Origin: Heliopora coerulea
Taxonomy: Eukaryota > Cnidaria > Anthozoa > Scleralcyonacea > Helioporidae
Reading direction: 5' to 3'
Length of the DNA stretch: 64,000 nt
NCBI GenBank assembly: GCA_030142905.1
Contig: JASJOG010000096.1
Location: 744,001-808,000 of the forward strand
This document shows, in pieces, positions 54,991 to 64,000 of this stretch. Positions within the stretch are counted from its first letter, which is position 1. Every line of letters begins with the position of its first letter. The translations under genes were made by a program, and so were the position numbers. The notes beneath the pieces are model-generated. The model made no database searches. It saw only the letters and a list, made by a program, of their open reading frames with translations, and had not been told where the DNA came from.

Positions 54991-55218
54991 TGTGGGGAAC
55001 GCAAGAAGAAACCCACACTTTCACAATAATCACTAGTTTAAATTATTTAGTCTCGATCACAAGGAAAGATAATCGTCACAAAATCACAAACCACAGAGCG
55101 CATGCACAACTCACTGTGCCTAATTACATTACTGGTCACATAACCTACATATACACTTCCGCTTTTAGCTTATTGGCTCTAACAAAATTAATCCCGTTAA
55201 ACCTAACAGTTTCTGACA
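54991..55218 (-). repeat. BEL left LTR (minus strand)
   Basis: Runs on the minus strand from TGTCAGAAAC (55,218) to TTCCCCACA (54,991), followed by TTACTGGCACCTCC. Its start and end match the LTR style of the 49.9-kb element though the middle differs. It is inserted into the Crypton-type gene. Confidence 0.8.
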
Positions 55219-55350
55219 GTAAACCACGCGTTGCAGTCGTTGCTCTAAGACTGTGGTTAATAAAGCGACCTTGAATACCTGCCTCGTTACATAGTCTCCG
55301 AACCGTTTCTTCAAGTTTGTTGTGGCCAACTGGATTTGAAGTATACCAAA
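55219..55350 (-). pseudogene. Crypton-type recombinase, C-terminal exon (cut by BEL)
   Basis: Begins after a TTTTATAG acceptor with WYTSNPVGHNKLEETVRRLC and reaches INHSLRATTATR, which holds the H-x-x-R catalytic pair of tyrosine recombinases. The BEL LTR begins a few bases later, so the part that should carry the nucleophilic tyrosine is gone. The 117-bp intron 55,351-55,467 has GT-AG ends and joins the preceding exon in frame. Confidence 0.8.
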
Positions 55351-55467
55351 CTATAAAACACAAATAAAATTGAGAACTTTGTAACCTTATTAAAATTCTC
55401 ACTACTTCCCATTTTAACGCGCAAATTAATATTCCCCTTCAACCAATACAAATTAAAAATTTCATAC

Positions 55468-56165
55468 CTTCGTCAGTAAAATTGCACTTTCGACGTGGAG
55501 CAACATAGAACACGTCTTTCTCTAGTGCAAACTTAGGACACTTTGATACATACAACTTGTACAAGCGAACCAGACACCGTTCAGGTATATTATCACCACT
55601 ACCATAGTGCTCACAATTCACTTTTGCCTTATGCCACGGTGCTTTAATCTTCCCAGATTGTTCTTTTCACCAAATGACACATAGACAAGTTTGTCTGGTT
55701 CTTCTTCGCAGGCGGTAACCAAATTCAATTGACTGAACTTTAAGTTCCGATGCTTTCTCCCACTTCTGAGGGAAAAGTTCTTCCCAATCAAGAACAACAC
55801 GGTGTCTAGCAAAACACCTGGCGAGCCATCTCCTAAAAGTCCCAAGCTCCAGAGCTTTTCCTCTTGCTCTTCGGATAAAGACTCAGCCTCTTTAACCGTC
55901 GCACCAACACCACAACTGGTCAGGCGTTTCATTTCCGCATCCAAACAATCCTGAAACCCTTTGAACATCGGTTGCTCGAAGATATTCAATGCTGGCTGAC
56001 CATTATTTCTAAGGAACCATTGTAGGCCGCAACAAATGTGGTATAATGTGTTTGGAGGATACACTCTTCCTGGTTCTTGTTTCTTTCGAATTTCGACGAC
56101 AAATTTGCTGAACCAGTGATTCAGTTCCTTTTCACCAACCTTCAAAATATCCGGATCAACTTGAC
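55468..56165 (-). pseudogene. Crypton-type tyrosine recombinase, middle part
   Basis: A DUF3504 (Crypton-derived) domain: VDPDILKVGEKELNHWFSKF, YPPNTLYHICCGLQWFL, MFKGFQDCLDAEMKRLT and FSLRSGRKHRNLKF, the last holding the conserved catalytic arginine region. A frame change near 55,630 leads to NIPERCLVRLYKLYVSKCP and KDVFYVAPRRK, up to a GTATGA donor at 55,467. The same domain occurs in host proteins such as ZMYM2 and QRICH1, but the breaks here favour a transposon relic. Crypton recombinases act by cut-and-join of circular DNA. Confidence 0.82.
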
Positions 56166-56753
56166 CAGGGGCGTAGCCAGAAAGCAAATGTTACGTGGGC
56201 ACAACATGGGCACAGGTGTCAACATTTCCAGGTAGTTTTTTAGTTATTACACTGCTAGCTAAAGGCATGCGGCACGCCCTTCAAGATATTTTCCATTACT
56301 TGAACCCAATAACACTTCTGTACTAACTGCTACTACTACTGTGTTTCCTCTGGCTTCTCAACACCACCCCTAGGCTCGCTTGACTGAGGTTCAGTGTTAC
56401 TAGTTTCTGTCCTTCTCTTTTTATTCGGATTCAATTCACAATAATCGAACAATAATTGCCTTGCCACCATATTTACACTTAAGCATTTTAGTCATTAGCG
56501 CCCACTGACACATGCTTCAGAGGTGACAGTCAAAAACTCTGTTCTTTACTTCATCTTGCAAGGATATATTTTTAGGAAATATTTAACATTTATGTGGAAA
56601 TTAAACTAATACTTGGGCTTTAGGTAAACAGAATAATTATATTTAATCTCTGTAGTGACTACACCCTATACTTTGCCAAATGTAAGCTAGATTTGTCAGC
56701 AATATTTCACCCGGGTACAAGCCCGGGTAGGCCCGGGTGTAGCTACGCCACTG
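56166..56753. mobile_element. hAT-like element in the Crypton gene
   Basis: The ends are CAGGGGCGTAGCC and, reversed, CAGTGGCGTAGCTAC. The 8-bp flanks AACTTGAC (56,158-56,165) and AATTTGAC (56,754-56,761) match at seven positions, as expected for a hAT duplication with one later change. The recombinase frame is continuous across it once removed. Length is 588 bp; a CCCGGGT-rich palindromic patch lies near the right end. It is non-coding. Confidence 0.82.
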
Positions 56754-57115
56754 AATTTGACTATATTTCTCAGTAACACTGACTGATTTAGCCCTCACTT
56801 TACGCTCCCGTGCCCATTCAGCCCAACAACGTACTGCCCAGGTCGTATTCACTTTAGTATTTGTCGGAATTCTCGACTTCTTCCTTTCCTCACGCTCTTC
56901 ATCTGTTACAAGTGAAATACTTCTCCCATTCTTCGAATTGTTTATGGACGTATGCACGTCTTTTCCTTCCGTCAATAAAAGTTCGTTCTTTCCAATTCGC
57001 AACTATCCTTTTCATCGATAACTTCACCAAACATATCACTTAAATCAAACTCATGTCCAACATTTCTTTCCGAAAACTCGTTCTGCGTAATATAGGTTTC
57101 TTCGTCGCTCTCCAT
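56754..57115 (-). pseudogene. Crypton-type recombinase, N-terminal part
   Basis: Minus-strand ATG at 57,115 starts MESDEETYITQNEFSERNV, followed by an acidic DLSDMFGEVID segment. After a frame change near 57,005, SINNSKNGRSISLVTDEERE and NTTWAVRCWAEWARERK lead into the core-binding region, ending at the hAT-like insertion. The order and direction agree with the middle part at 55.5-56.2 kb. Confidence 0.72.
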
Positions 57116-57356
57116 TTTTGCCACATCCACCAAATGAAAATAACTCCGACCATGTGCATGACCCTCCCCAGAAAATCAAATGTATATAACAAAATTACTA
57201 CTTGTAAAATCTTTTTAGCAAGTACATTAACCTTTTGTTAAATGCCAATCAACCATTTTATTTCACTCCAATGTTTATACATTCACATGTCAAAAACATG
57301 TTTTCCCAAATGAAATCCTTTTGTTAGAAAATGCATTTTATCATGAAATAAGTTAG
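57116..57356. other. No gene recognised
   Basis: Upstream of the Crypton start. No promoter motif could be assigned. Confidence 0.4.
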
Positions 57357-57451
57357 TTAAAGCCCTCGAAAGTCGGCTTTACACCTGATACAGCCTTTGG
57401 GCTACGCCCTGGGGATGTATCTGGCGTAAAGCCTCCGTTCTCGGGCTTTAA
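57357..57451. mobile_element. Palindromic element with TTAAAGCCC ends
   Basis: TTAAAGCCC at the left is matched by GGGCTTTAA at the right, and GGCTTTAC inside pairs with GTAAAGCC. About 95 bp, non-coding. The outer TTAA could be its duplicated target. Confidence 0.65.
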
Positions 57452-57741
57452 CTCGTACTTGACAAGCCCTTCCCGCCCGGGTTTTGTAATCAGAGTGATC
57501 CTTCTCCTTAGTGGACTACTAACCAAAGCTGACGAGTTCCACCTACCGGAAGCGTCTTGTTTTAAGGCGCCAGATATTCGCCTTTGGCCCTTTCTCCTGT
57601 CAGTTTCAAACGGTTCCTGCCACGTGAAGGCCAGGAGCTGGACTTTGTTATCTGAAGTTTTTAGAGACGCTCGCTATTAGGGTATTTTATAGAAATGAGA
57701 GAGCTTATCCTCTCAGCCCACCTTAGCGTAGACAACTTTAG

Positions 57742-57760
57742 GAACCCTATTATTATTATT
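57742..57760. repeat. Short (ATT)n tract at LINE 3' end
   Basis: CTATTATTATTATTTT borders the 3' end of the minus-strand RLE-type LINE, equivalent to an AAT tail on the LINE strand. Confidence 0.7.
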
Positions 57761-57845
57761 TTCTTCTCCGCACGGTTCCCTGTGGATCCGGTATTCATCG
57801 ATGCCAGCTGTCTACAACCAGTAGACTAAGGTGGCACTGTTACAA

Positions 57846-58238
57846 CTAGTTTTCTAGCACTCTTCTTAAAATTCTTGCTGTTCCAAGAAGTGTCGTTTTC
57901 TGGATATCCTCAACCTGCACTGTTATTCCAATCCCCTCAATCCATTGTTCAAACTTTATGCTTACACAGCTCAAGGCTCCAACGACAACTGGTATTACTT
58001 CTACCTTTCTCATTGACCACAGGTTCTTAATCTCTCGTTTCAATGCTTGATACTTTTCTATCTTTTCTGTTTCTTTCTCACCAATTCTGTTGTCTCCTGG
58101 TATGGCTACATCAACTATTCCACATTTCTTTTCTGCTTTGTCTACTACTACTATATCTGGCTTTCGGTATTCTATCTGATGGTCGCACTGGATCATAAAA
58201 TCCCAAAGAACTTTTACTTTATAGATCGTGTTTTCCAC
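57846..58238 (-). pseudogene. RLE-type LINE endonuclease domain
   Basis: The minus-strand frame shows VLWDFMIQCDHQIEYRKPDI, then VVVDKAEKKCGIVDVAIPGD and KYQALKREIKNLW, the PD-(D/E)xK-like restriction endonuclease of R2/R4/Dong-group LINEs that nicks the target. It lies just after the reverse transcriptase frame. The joint between them carries a TGG-to-TGA type stop after RIIH and a short deletion. Confidence 0.82.
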
Positions 58239-58245
58239 ATATTTT

Positions 58246-59868
58246 TCAATGTATAATTCTTGCTACATTATCATGTCGACTTTTGTACTCTTGTTGTGCA
58301 AGTTTTGTGCATTCGCTTACCAGATCTCCCATACTTTCTCCTTTTTCCCCGTAAAGTCTGCATAGCGGTGAGTCTACAGATTTATCAATTTTGAACTTGA
58401 TGTAGTTAGTTCTTATCGCCTGTTCTTGAGCTGCACATATTAGGGCTTCCGTTTCCGGTTTCAAATCACTCTTTTGCAGCCACCTACACATCTTTTCCTT
58501 GTCTATGTCTTCACTTTTCTCCCTGTTGAACTGTCCATACATTTTCTTGCCTATCCATCTTTGTTCTCTTTCTTCGACTTCTCTCTTATACTGTTGCTTT
58601 GGCATATTATCTTCAGTCGTGATAACTTCTTTTTCTCTTACTTCAACCAATAAACGTTCTACTGCATTTTTGATGTAACATCCAGCACCGTTCTCCTCTG
58701 ATCTAATACTTGACTCACAGCTTATCAATCCTCTACCACCTTTTTTTCTTGGCAAATATAACCTGTCTACATCACTCTTAGGGTGAAAAGCTCCGTACAT
58801 GGTCAATATTTTTCTCGTTTTTCTATCCAAGCTCTTTATTTCTTGATCGTTCCAGGTAACGATTCCTGCAACATACCTAAGTAATGCGACTGCCCACGTG
58901 TTCAACGCTTGCATTTTGTTTCTGCCGTTTAATTTCGACTTCATGACCAACCTCAACCTCCGCACATACTCCTTTTTGAACTTTGATCTCATTTCTTCTT
59001 CCATTAATCTATCTATCTCCAAGATACCCAGGTATTTATATCCTTCTTGTTCAATCACTTTCATTAATTCTCCGTTCGGCAATACCACTCCGTCATTCTC
59101 GGCAATCTTTCCCCTCTTTAGAATTAATACCCCGCACTTCTTAATTCCAAATTCCATGCCGATATCCTTACTGAATAGATGGACCGTCTTCACAAGGGAG
59201 TCGATCTGTGCCTTGCTCTTACCATATAATTTGAGGTCATCCATATACAACAAATGATTGATCTTTTTCTTTCGGCCCTTGAATTCATATCCTGCCTTCA
59301 CTTTCCTTAAGATAAGGCTCAGGGGTGCCACACAAAGCACGAACAACAGCGGTGACAAACTATCTCCCTGAAATATACTTCTCCTGATATTTACTTCTCC
59401 TACACTCTCTCCACAAGCTGACAATTTTGTTTTCCATTTCGTCATGCTATTACATACAAACTGTTCTACGTTTTTGGCAATTCCAAACATTTTCAAACAT
59501 TCCTCAATCCATGAATGTGGTACCATGTCGTACGCTTTTTGATAATCTACCCATGCCATTGCTAGGTTAGTGTGTCTTTTTATGCAGTCCTTAAGCACCA
59601 ACTTTTCAATGAGCAACTGGTCTTTAGTTCCTCTACATTGTCTTTTGCAGCCTTTCTGTTCATTTGGTAGAATTTTGTTGGAATCTAGAAAATCGTACAT
59701 ACTTTCTGCAATAATACCAGTCACAAGTTTCCACATCACTGGAAGACACGATATAGGTCTAAAATTGTCAACAGCGTTGCCTTTTAAGGGGTCTTTTACA
59801 CAAAGCACTGTTCTGCCACATGTCATCCATTCCGGAAGTTCTCCACCTTCATTTAATATCCCCTCCAA
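58246..59868 (-). pseudogene. RLE-type LINE reverse transcriptase
   Basis: Open for 540 codons. In order: [56 protein letters not shown], the catalytic YMDD ([14 protein letters not shown]), then [15 protein letters not shown] in the thumb, [20 protein letters not shown], and at the end a degenerate zinc finger ([18 protein letters not shown]) in which one cysteine and the histidine of the usual CCHC are replaced. The preceding frame at 59,884-60,594 is in register, separated by a single TAG, so the two were one protein. Confidence 0.88.
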
Positions 59869-59883
59869 TTGCTCTGCTCTTCT

Positions 59884-60594
59884 CTAATGGCAAGCTGTTA
59901 ATTTCTTAAACCAAAACCCCTGCACCCCATCTGGCCCGGGCGCTTTCCAATTAGGCATCTTTCTGCACTGCATCTCAACCTTAGTTTGGTTAATATGTAG
60001 GTCTTCTTGTCTAGTATGGTCTATATGCTCTTTTAATTCTTGTAACCATTCTGCCCTGTCATTATGTTTCTTTTTGTTGTCCCACATACTTTCCCAAAAT
60101 TTCTTGCTTTCTTCAATGTCAGATACAATCTTCTCCTGTCTGCTAGCTCCGCTCAATTCTTGATAAACCATCTTCTGATCCACATTGAACATTCTATTCT
60201 GCCGGTATTGCTTTATTCTTTGTCCGTATCTATTTACCTTTGCTTTCTTTGCAACGACCCTTTGCTTTAGCTCTTCCAGCACAATGGTCACACCTTTACT
60301 TTTGATCTTATATCTTCTCTCCAGCATTTGATACTTCTCTTCTCTTCTTAGTTCTCCTCTTTTTCTTCGTTCTAATACTCCAATGTCTTTTCTGAATCTT
60401 TTGATGACTCTTTCGATCCTTCTCTTCCACCATGGCTCTCCATTCCTCTTTCCTCTTTTTTCATTCCCAATCCCTAATCTTTCTGCCACATATAAGCCGA
60501 CAGCTTTTAGCAATCTGTTTGTTCCTGTGATATTGCTTGTTTTGATGTACTTCATTATCTTATTTGCCCTTTTTGTTTCTTTTAAAATTTTCAT
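59884..60594 (-). pseudogene. RLE-type LINE protein, segment before the RT
   Basis: 236 codons rich in Arg/Lys, ending in NWKAPGPDGVQGFWFKKL, the motif that opens LINE reverse transcriptases. In the same frame as the RT and divided from it by the TAG at 59,884-59,886. A frame change near 60,640 separates it from the N-terminal part. Confidence 0.8.
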
Positions 60595-60747
60595 CTTATC
60601 TACTTTCTTTAAATTGCAACTTCTATCATCGTTCTATAATTCTGTGAACTATATTTTTCTCCTCTTCTGTGGCTTGTTCAGTCTCATCAGTTACAAGTCT
60701 CTCTACTCCGACGTTCTGCTCTTCCTCTGTATCATCTCTATCTATTC

Positions 60748-61194
60748 TTATATACTCTTCTTAAAATATCTGGCTCCCCACTCAATTCTTGTTCTGGATT
60801 TTGTATCTCTCCATCCGTCTCTTCCTGTAGTACACGTCTCTATTTCTTCCAGCTCTACTGTTGTTAACCACTCATTTTTTCTAATTGCTCTCGCCTGGTC
60901 AGCTAGTCGCTGTTCCGTTGTAGAGAACAATCCTCTTTCTTGCCACATCCTGTACATCCTTTGGCGATACCATCGAATTGGTATTCCATCATCTGTGAAA
61001 GGTTTGCTTAGGAAGAAGCATTCCATAACTATAACATTGACATCCTTTGACCATTTCAATCTAGTATTTGCAGCAGTAGCATGATGACGACCGGGCCAGC
61101 GCTGCTGCTCCACTTGGCACCTGCCGGGCGAGACACCTTCACATGAAGTTCCGGTTTCATTTACGCCGTTATTCGGTATATTACTTTTTGTCAT
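60748..61194 (-). pseudogene. RLE-type LINE protein, N-terminal part
   Basis: Starts MTKSNIPNNGVNETGTSCEG and shows KWSKDVNVIVMECFFLSKPF, RWYRQRMYRMWQERG and TEQRLADQARAIRKNEWL, a tryptophan-spaced, Myb-like region expected to bind DNA. It ends at a stop (60,748) beyond which the same frame continues for about 35 codons, so the stop is probably a mutation. The leader 61,195-61,385 has no frame. Confidence 0.7.
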
Positions 61195-61383
61195 TTTTCA
61201 CTCATTAGAGGTTAATGAGTTTTAGGTTACACAACCACCGGACTACATTTTGCCTGACCTCTCTCCTATGACCTGCCTGGCAAGGGTATCCCTACCAGGA
61301 GCCTAAGCTTCCGCCAGTATAGCTCTCAGGATCATTAAGGTACGCAAGCCTCCCCACCACACCAAGGTAGTAGTCCTGAGGAG

Positions 61384-61385
<2 letters not shown>

Positions 61386-61426
<41 letters not shown>
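61386..61426. repeat. (TTA)n microsatellite shared by two LINEs
   Basis: About 13 uninterrupted TTA units lie between the 5' end of the LINE at 57.8-61.4 kb and the 3' end of the LINE derivative at 61.4-62.1 kb. Confidence 0.95.
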
Positions 61427-61428
<2 letters not shown>

Positions 61429-61429
61429 T

Positions 61430-62105
61430 TTACTCAAACTCAGACAGATCTTATGTCGTCAAAATTAACATGCAGAAGCGGGTCATAACAAATGACCAAG
61501 GGTCCTGCAGTTCACACTCCTTGCTACATTTGTAGTACCCTTCTCAAAATTCGGGCGGTTCGCAAGAGTGTAGTCTTTTGCAGTAACTCAGTTCGAATTT
61601 CCACACCAATCTTTGGGATCCACTTTTGCATCCTCTTTGTTACCACACCAAGGGCTCCAACAACAATTGGAATAACCTCCACTTTGTTTATTTCCCAAAT
61701 CCGCATTATTTCAAATTTCAGTGGTTGATGTTTATCTTCCTTCTCGTCTTCCTTCTCCGCAACCTTGTCATCTCTTGGTGCTGCTATGTCAATGAAGAGG
61801 CAGTGTTTTTTTTTTCTTTATCTACCAGTATCAGATCTGGTCTTTTTGCTATGATATTCTCATCACATTGGATACTGAAGTCCCAAAGGAGCTTCACTTT
61901 TGGATTTTCCAGCAGTGCCTTAGACTTACGCTCGTACCATTTCTCAGATCTCTCCATCCCAAACTTCCCACACAATTCCCAATGTACAATGTGTGGAACA
62001 TTGTCGTGCCTCCGTCTGTTGCGGCCTTACCTGGCGGGATGCTGAGAGGACGTAGTAGGCTGAGACCTCTCCCACTGTCCTTAGTTGGGTGGTGTGCGAG
62101 GTGTA
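61430..62105 (-). mobile_element. Short RLE-type LINE derivative
   Basis: On the minus strand, a leader-like sequence after an AAT-rich tract (62,106-62,130) passes directly to the segment before the endonuclease (ELCGKFGMERSEKWYERK), then to LLWDFSIQC, KRPDLILVDK and VEVIPIVVGALGVVTKRM. The region normally holding the reverse transcriptase is absent. Both ends abut TAA-type repeats, so this may be an internal deletion derivative that kept both termini. About 675 bp. Confidence 0.7.
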
Positions 62106-62732
62106 ATAATAATAATAATAACAACAATAATCATTCTTTGGTCCAGCAGCACTCAACCTAGTTGGCTGCAGCCCCTCCTACCTCAATCACCATAATACTA
62201 GAAAACAATGGTAAAGAATGGTATAAAAGCCAAACATCACGAGAACGAATTTTTGGTACTACTTACCTGTCCCACACTAAGAGCAAAAATTGGCTCAAGA
62301 GTTTACGTATCCTCCACAAGAACTGCAAAACATTTTCCAGATTCTAGCTTTCTTGTTCTTTTGCCCGCCAAATTCCAAATTACAAGCCCTTTCGGTCAGT
62401 TGCACGCTTAGCGTTTTGAACTATCTACGGAAGGTGCCTCTGTTTCTGCGGAATAGCTAGCTACTTGTACGAAAGAGGTCATTGTTTACACAGAAGAGCT
62501 TGCTATTTCTGCGGAAGAGTTCGATTTCTACGGAACAGCTCTCTATTTGTACGTAACAGTCTGCAGTTTGTACTGAACATTTCGCTATTTGTACGGAAGA
62601 GCCCGGTTTCTATGGATCGCCTGTATATTGATACCGAACGAAGTTCATATTCTATGGAACAAGAGTGTCCCTTGTGGGCCATGGTATTCTCGAAGACACT
62701 ATATCAAAAATATTCATAATACACACACCTAC
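62106..62732. other. AAT tract, then unassigned sequence
   Basis: AAT/AAC repeats at 62,106-62,133 are followed by sequence without a sure gene. A minus-strand frame near 62,300-62,400 ending at a GTAAGTAGT donor (SGKCFAVLVED) could be an exon, but it contains a stop and is unproven. Confidence 0.35.
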
Positions 62733-63044
62733 CTTGAATAATGACGACAAATGTTAATATCAACTCATCGCCATTTTCGGGGCTTGCTATAAATTGATAT
62801 GAGCCATTATCACGAAATGACGTATTCCGTAAAATCAAATTTGACATTTCGATGTTTGCTCTTTGATCACGCCGGAAAATTTTACCATATCTGGATCTTT
62901 GAATAATTAATCCAAGATCATTCCTCCATGCCTCTTCTACAGCACCACCACCGTTGTTTCGGTACGTTACATTGAGAACAAGGTAGTTCCCAAAAGTGAC
63001 ATAATTTGTTGTTGACGATTTGTGTTCAACACTAAGGTACTGAA
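62733..63044 (-). CDS. Ig-like domain exon
   Basis: On the minus strand a 312-nt exon lies between a TTCTTCTAG acceptor and a GTAGGTGT donor, with no stop in the frame. It encodes an immunoglobulin-like fold: FGNYLVLNVTYRNN, a VEEAWRNDLGLII strand with Trp, and SNLILRNTSFRDNGSYQFIA, the L.I.N...DNGSY signature of the F strand. The usual F-strand cysteine is replaced by Phe, so the disulphide is missing. One domain per exon is usual for extracellular parts of receptors. The nearest same-strand host exon is the phosphatase end at 46.6 kb, so a receptor-type phosphatase or another Ig receptor is possible. The gene identity is not proven. Confidence 0.72.
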
Positions 63045-64000
63045 CTAGAAGAAAATTATAAAAAGATTTAACTAATATGAAAATAAGCGTATAAATGGCT
63101 ACGTTTGTGAATTGAACTGATTTTGATAACACAATATAAGGTATTTTAATTAAAAATTATCATTTATCAAAAAGAGCCGACAATCTCTTACAAAATAATG
63201 CAGACAGCCAAAAGTTTAAAGTTTTTATGTAATTGTTGGAGACTCAACATATTTAGGATATTTAGACCACCAGAGAAAACTCGTAATATATCTTCTCATG
63301 AGAAAATTTCATTTTCATGCACATTTTTACTGTTAAAGTTCGCTACTTTGGACTCTGACTGCATGACGAAAAATCTGGACCTAGTTGCCCGAAATGACGT
63401 CAATTCATGAAGACGCTAAAACGGTTTAAAGAGATTTACATAAGGAATACGAGTCGAACTGGAAAATCTGTCAGCTTTTTTTCATGGCATTATCGTTCGG
63501 ATTTGGTTGATAGTACACCGTCGCTTGATTCACAACGTCTTCTAACTCCTCCAACGCAGATGACAGCCACAATCACTCGGATATGAACTTTATTCGTAGA
63601 CTGGATATCGAATGGGCAAAGATGACCCGAAGAAGATAAATTACAAAATCCTAAAATTTCGCTTACGACACGATGAGGTGGAAAGTTGGGTAAGTTTAAC
63701 AGTACATGTAATTATTTATTACTGTTTACCAGCTATTGGAGTTTTCTCAAAATTTGTACACTTTAGATGGGTTCGTGGGTCCTCTTTGAGGTCGAATCTG
63801 TCCCAACAAGCTGTTTCACTTTAACCGTTACCCTGTGTTTGTTGGTATTAAAGTTAGAAATCAGATCATTCTTTGTCATCTTAGTTTTTTGTCTGGCAGC
63901 TTGGTCAATGCGTCTTGCTGGATGCCAATACCGTAAGATTAACAAAAAACGAATGAAACGAATAGTACAGAAAATAGGTAATCACCAAACTATTAAGAAA
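63045..64000 (+). other. Unassigned; possible host exons at window edge
   Basis: A 59-codon frame at 63,409-63,588 (MKTLKRFKEIYIRNTSRT), a frame ending ILKFRLRHDEVESW at a GTAAGT donor (63,691), and an ATG frame after an ACTTTAG acceptor at 63,766 that is open to the window end and hydrophobic (FTLTVTLCLLVLKL; FFVILVFCLAAW) could be exons of one plus-strand gene. No family is recognised and any of them may be chance. Confidence 0.25.

Larger units (their letters stand above)
57765..61385 (-). mobile_element. RLE-type LINE (R4/Dong-like), near full length
   Basis: About 3.6 kb, flanked by (ATT)n tracts at both ends (57,742-57,760 and 61,386-61,426). Known Dong elements insert into TAA repeats, so the flanks support that group. 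It holds a 5' leader, an N-terminal DNA-binding-like region, a reverse transcriptase, a decayed zinc finger and a restriction-like endonuclease. At least three nonsense codons, a frame change and a small deletion disable it. Confidence 0.82.

Noticed and set aside
55468..57115. Functional host ZMYM-like gene
   Set aside because: Two insertions, at least two frame changes and loss of the catalytic C-terminus make it a relic.
60383..61084. 233-codon plus-strand frame rich in Phe/Leu/Ser as a membrane protein
   Set aside because: It is the reverse of the Lys/Arg-rich LINE protein; such shadow frames look hydrophobic.
1..64000. CRISPR arrays, operons, Shine-Dalgarno sites, bacterial terminators
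   Set aside because: The window has spliced genes and animal transposons; no regularly spaced identical repeats with unique spacers were seen.

Overview
The window looks like intergenic and intronic DNA from an animal genome, most likely a cnidarian and perhaps a stony coral. That assignment is an inference. It rests on the AT-rich sequence, on Penelope-like elements carrying GIY-YIG endonuclease domains, on the mix of element classes (copia, Ty3, BEL/Pao, APE-type and RLE-type LINEs, P/THAP9, pogo/Tigger, Crypton), and on GT-AG introns. No bacterial, phage or organellar genes are visible.

Almost everything recognisable is transposon-derived. From 1 to 9 kb there is a 21-bp minisatellite, a Penelope-type foldback, a decayed copia element and several short inverted-repeat elements. 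From 9.4 to 15.7 kb there is one copy of a 670-bp dispersed repeat, a Penelope endonuclease fragment split by a small DNA transposon, a tandem tRNA-derived SINE, a TTAA-flanked MITE, and a 2.7-kb non-autonomous P-type element. From 17.8 to 21 kb a dead Tigger transposase gene is interrupted by a second transposon, which is itself interrupted by a third. From 24 to 28 kb there is another copy of that second transposon, a BEL gag fragment and two head-to-head Penelope copies.

The best preserved gene is a five-exon THAP9/P-element transposase gene (32.6-36.0 kb). It sits in an element with inverted ends and an exact 8-bp target duplication. A Ty3 polyprotein gene lies directly to its right (37.5-40.4 kb), followed by a Penelope endonuclease fragment (41.1-41.6 kb).

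Traces of host genes are few. Two plus-strand exons encode the first half of a protein tyrosine phosphatase domain (43.1-43.4 kb). One minus-strand exon encodes the C-terminal end of such a domain (46.57-46.77 kb). One minus-strand exon encodes an Ig-like domain (62.7-63.0 kb). The two minus-strand exons would fit a receptor-type phosphatase gene whose intervening sequence has filled with elements, but the exons that would link them were not found.

From 49.9 to 62.1 kb there is an internally deleted BEL/Pao element with both LTRs and its target duplication, a second BEL end inserted in a Crypton-type tyrosine recombinase gene that is also split by a hAT-like element, and two same-strand RLE-type LINE copies sharing (TTA)n tracts. 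Most genes here do not form a pathway. Their relations are those of insertion order and possible trans-mobilisation, for example the P-type transposase and its deletion derivative.
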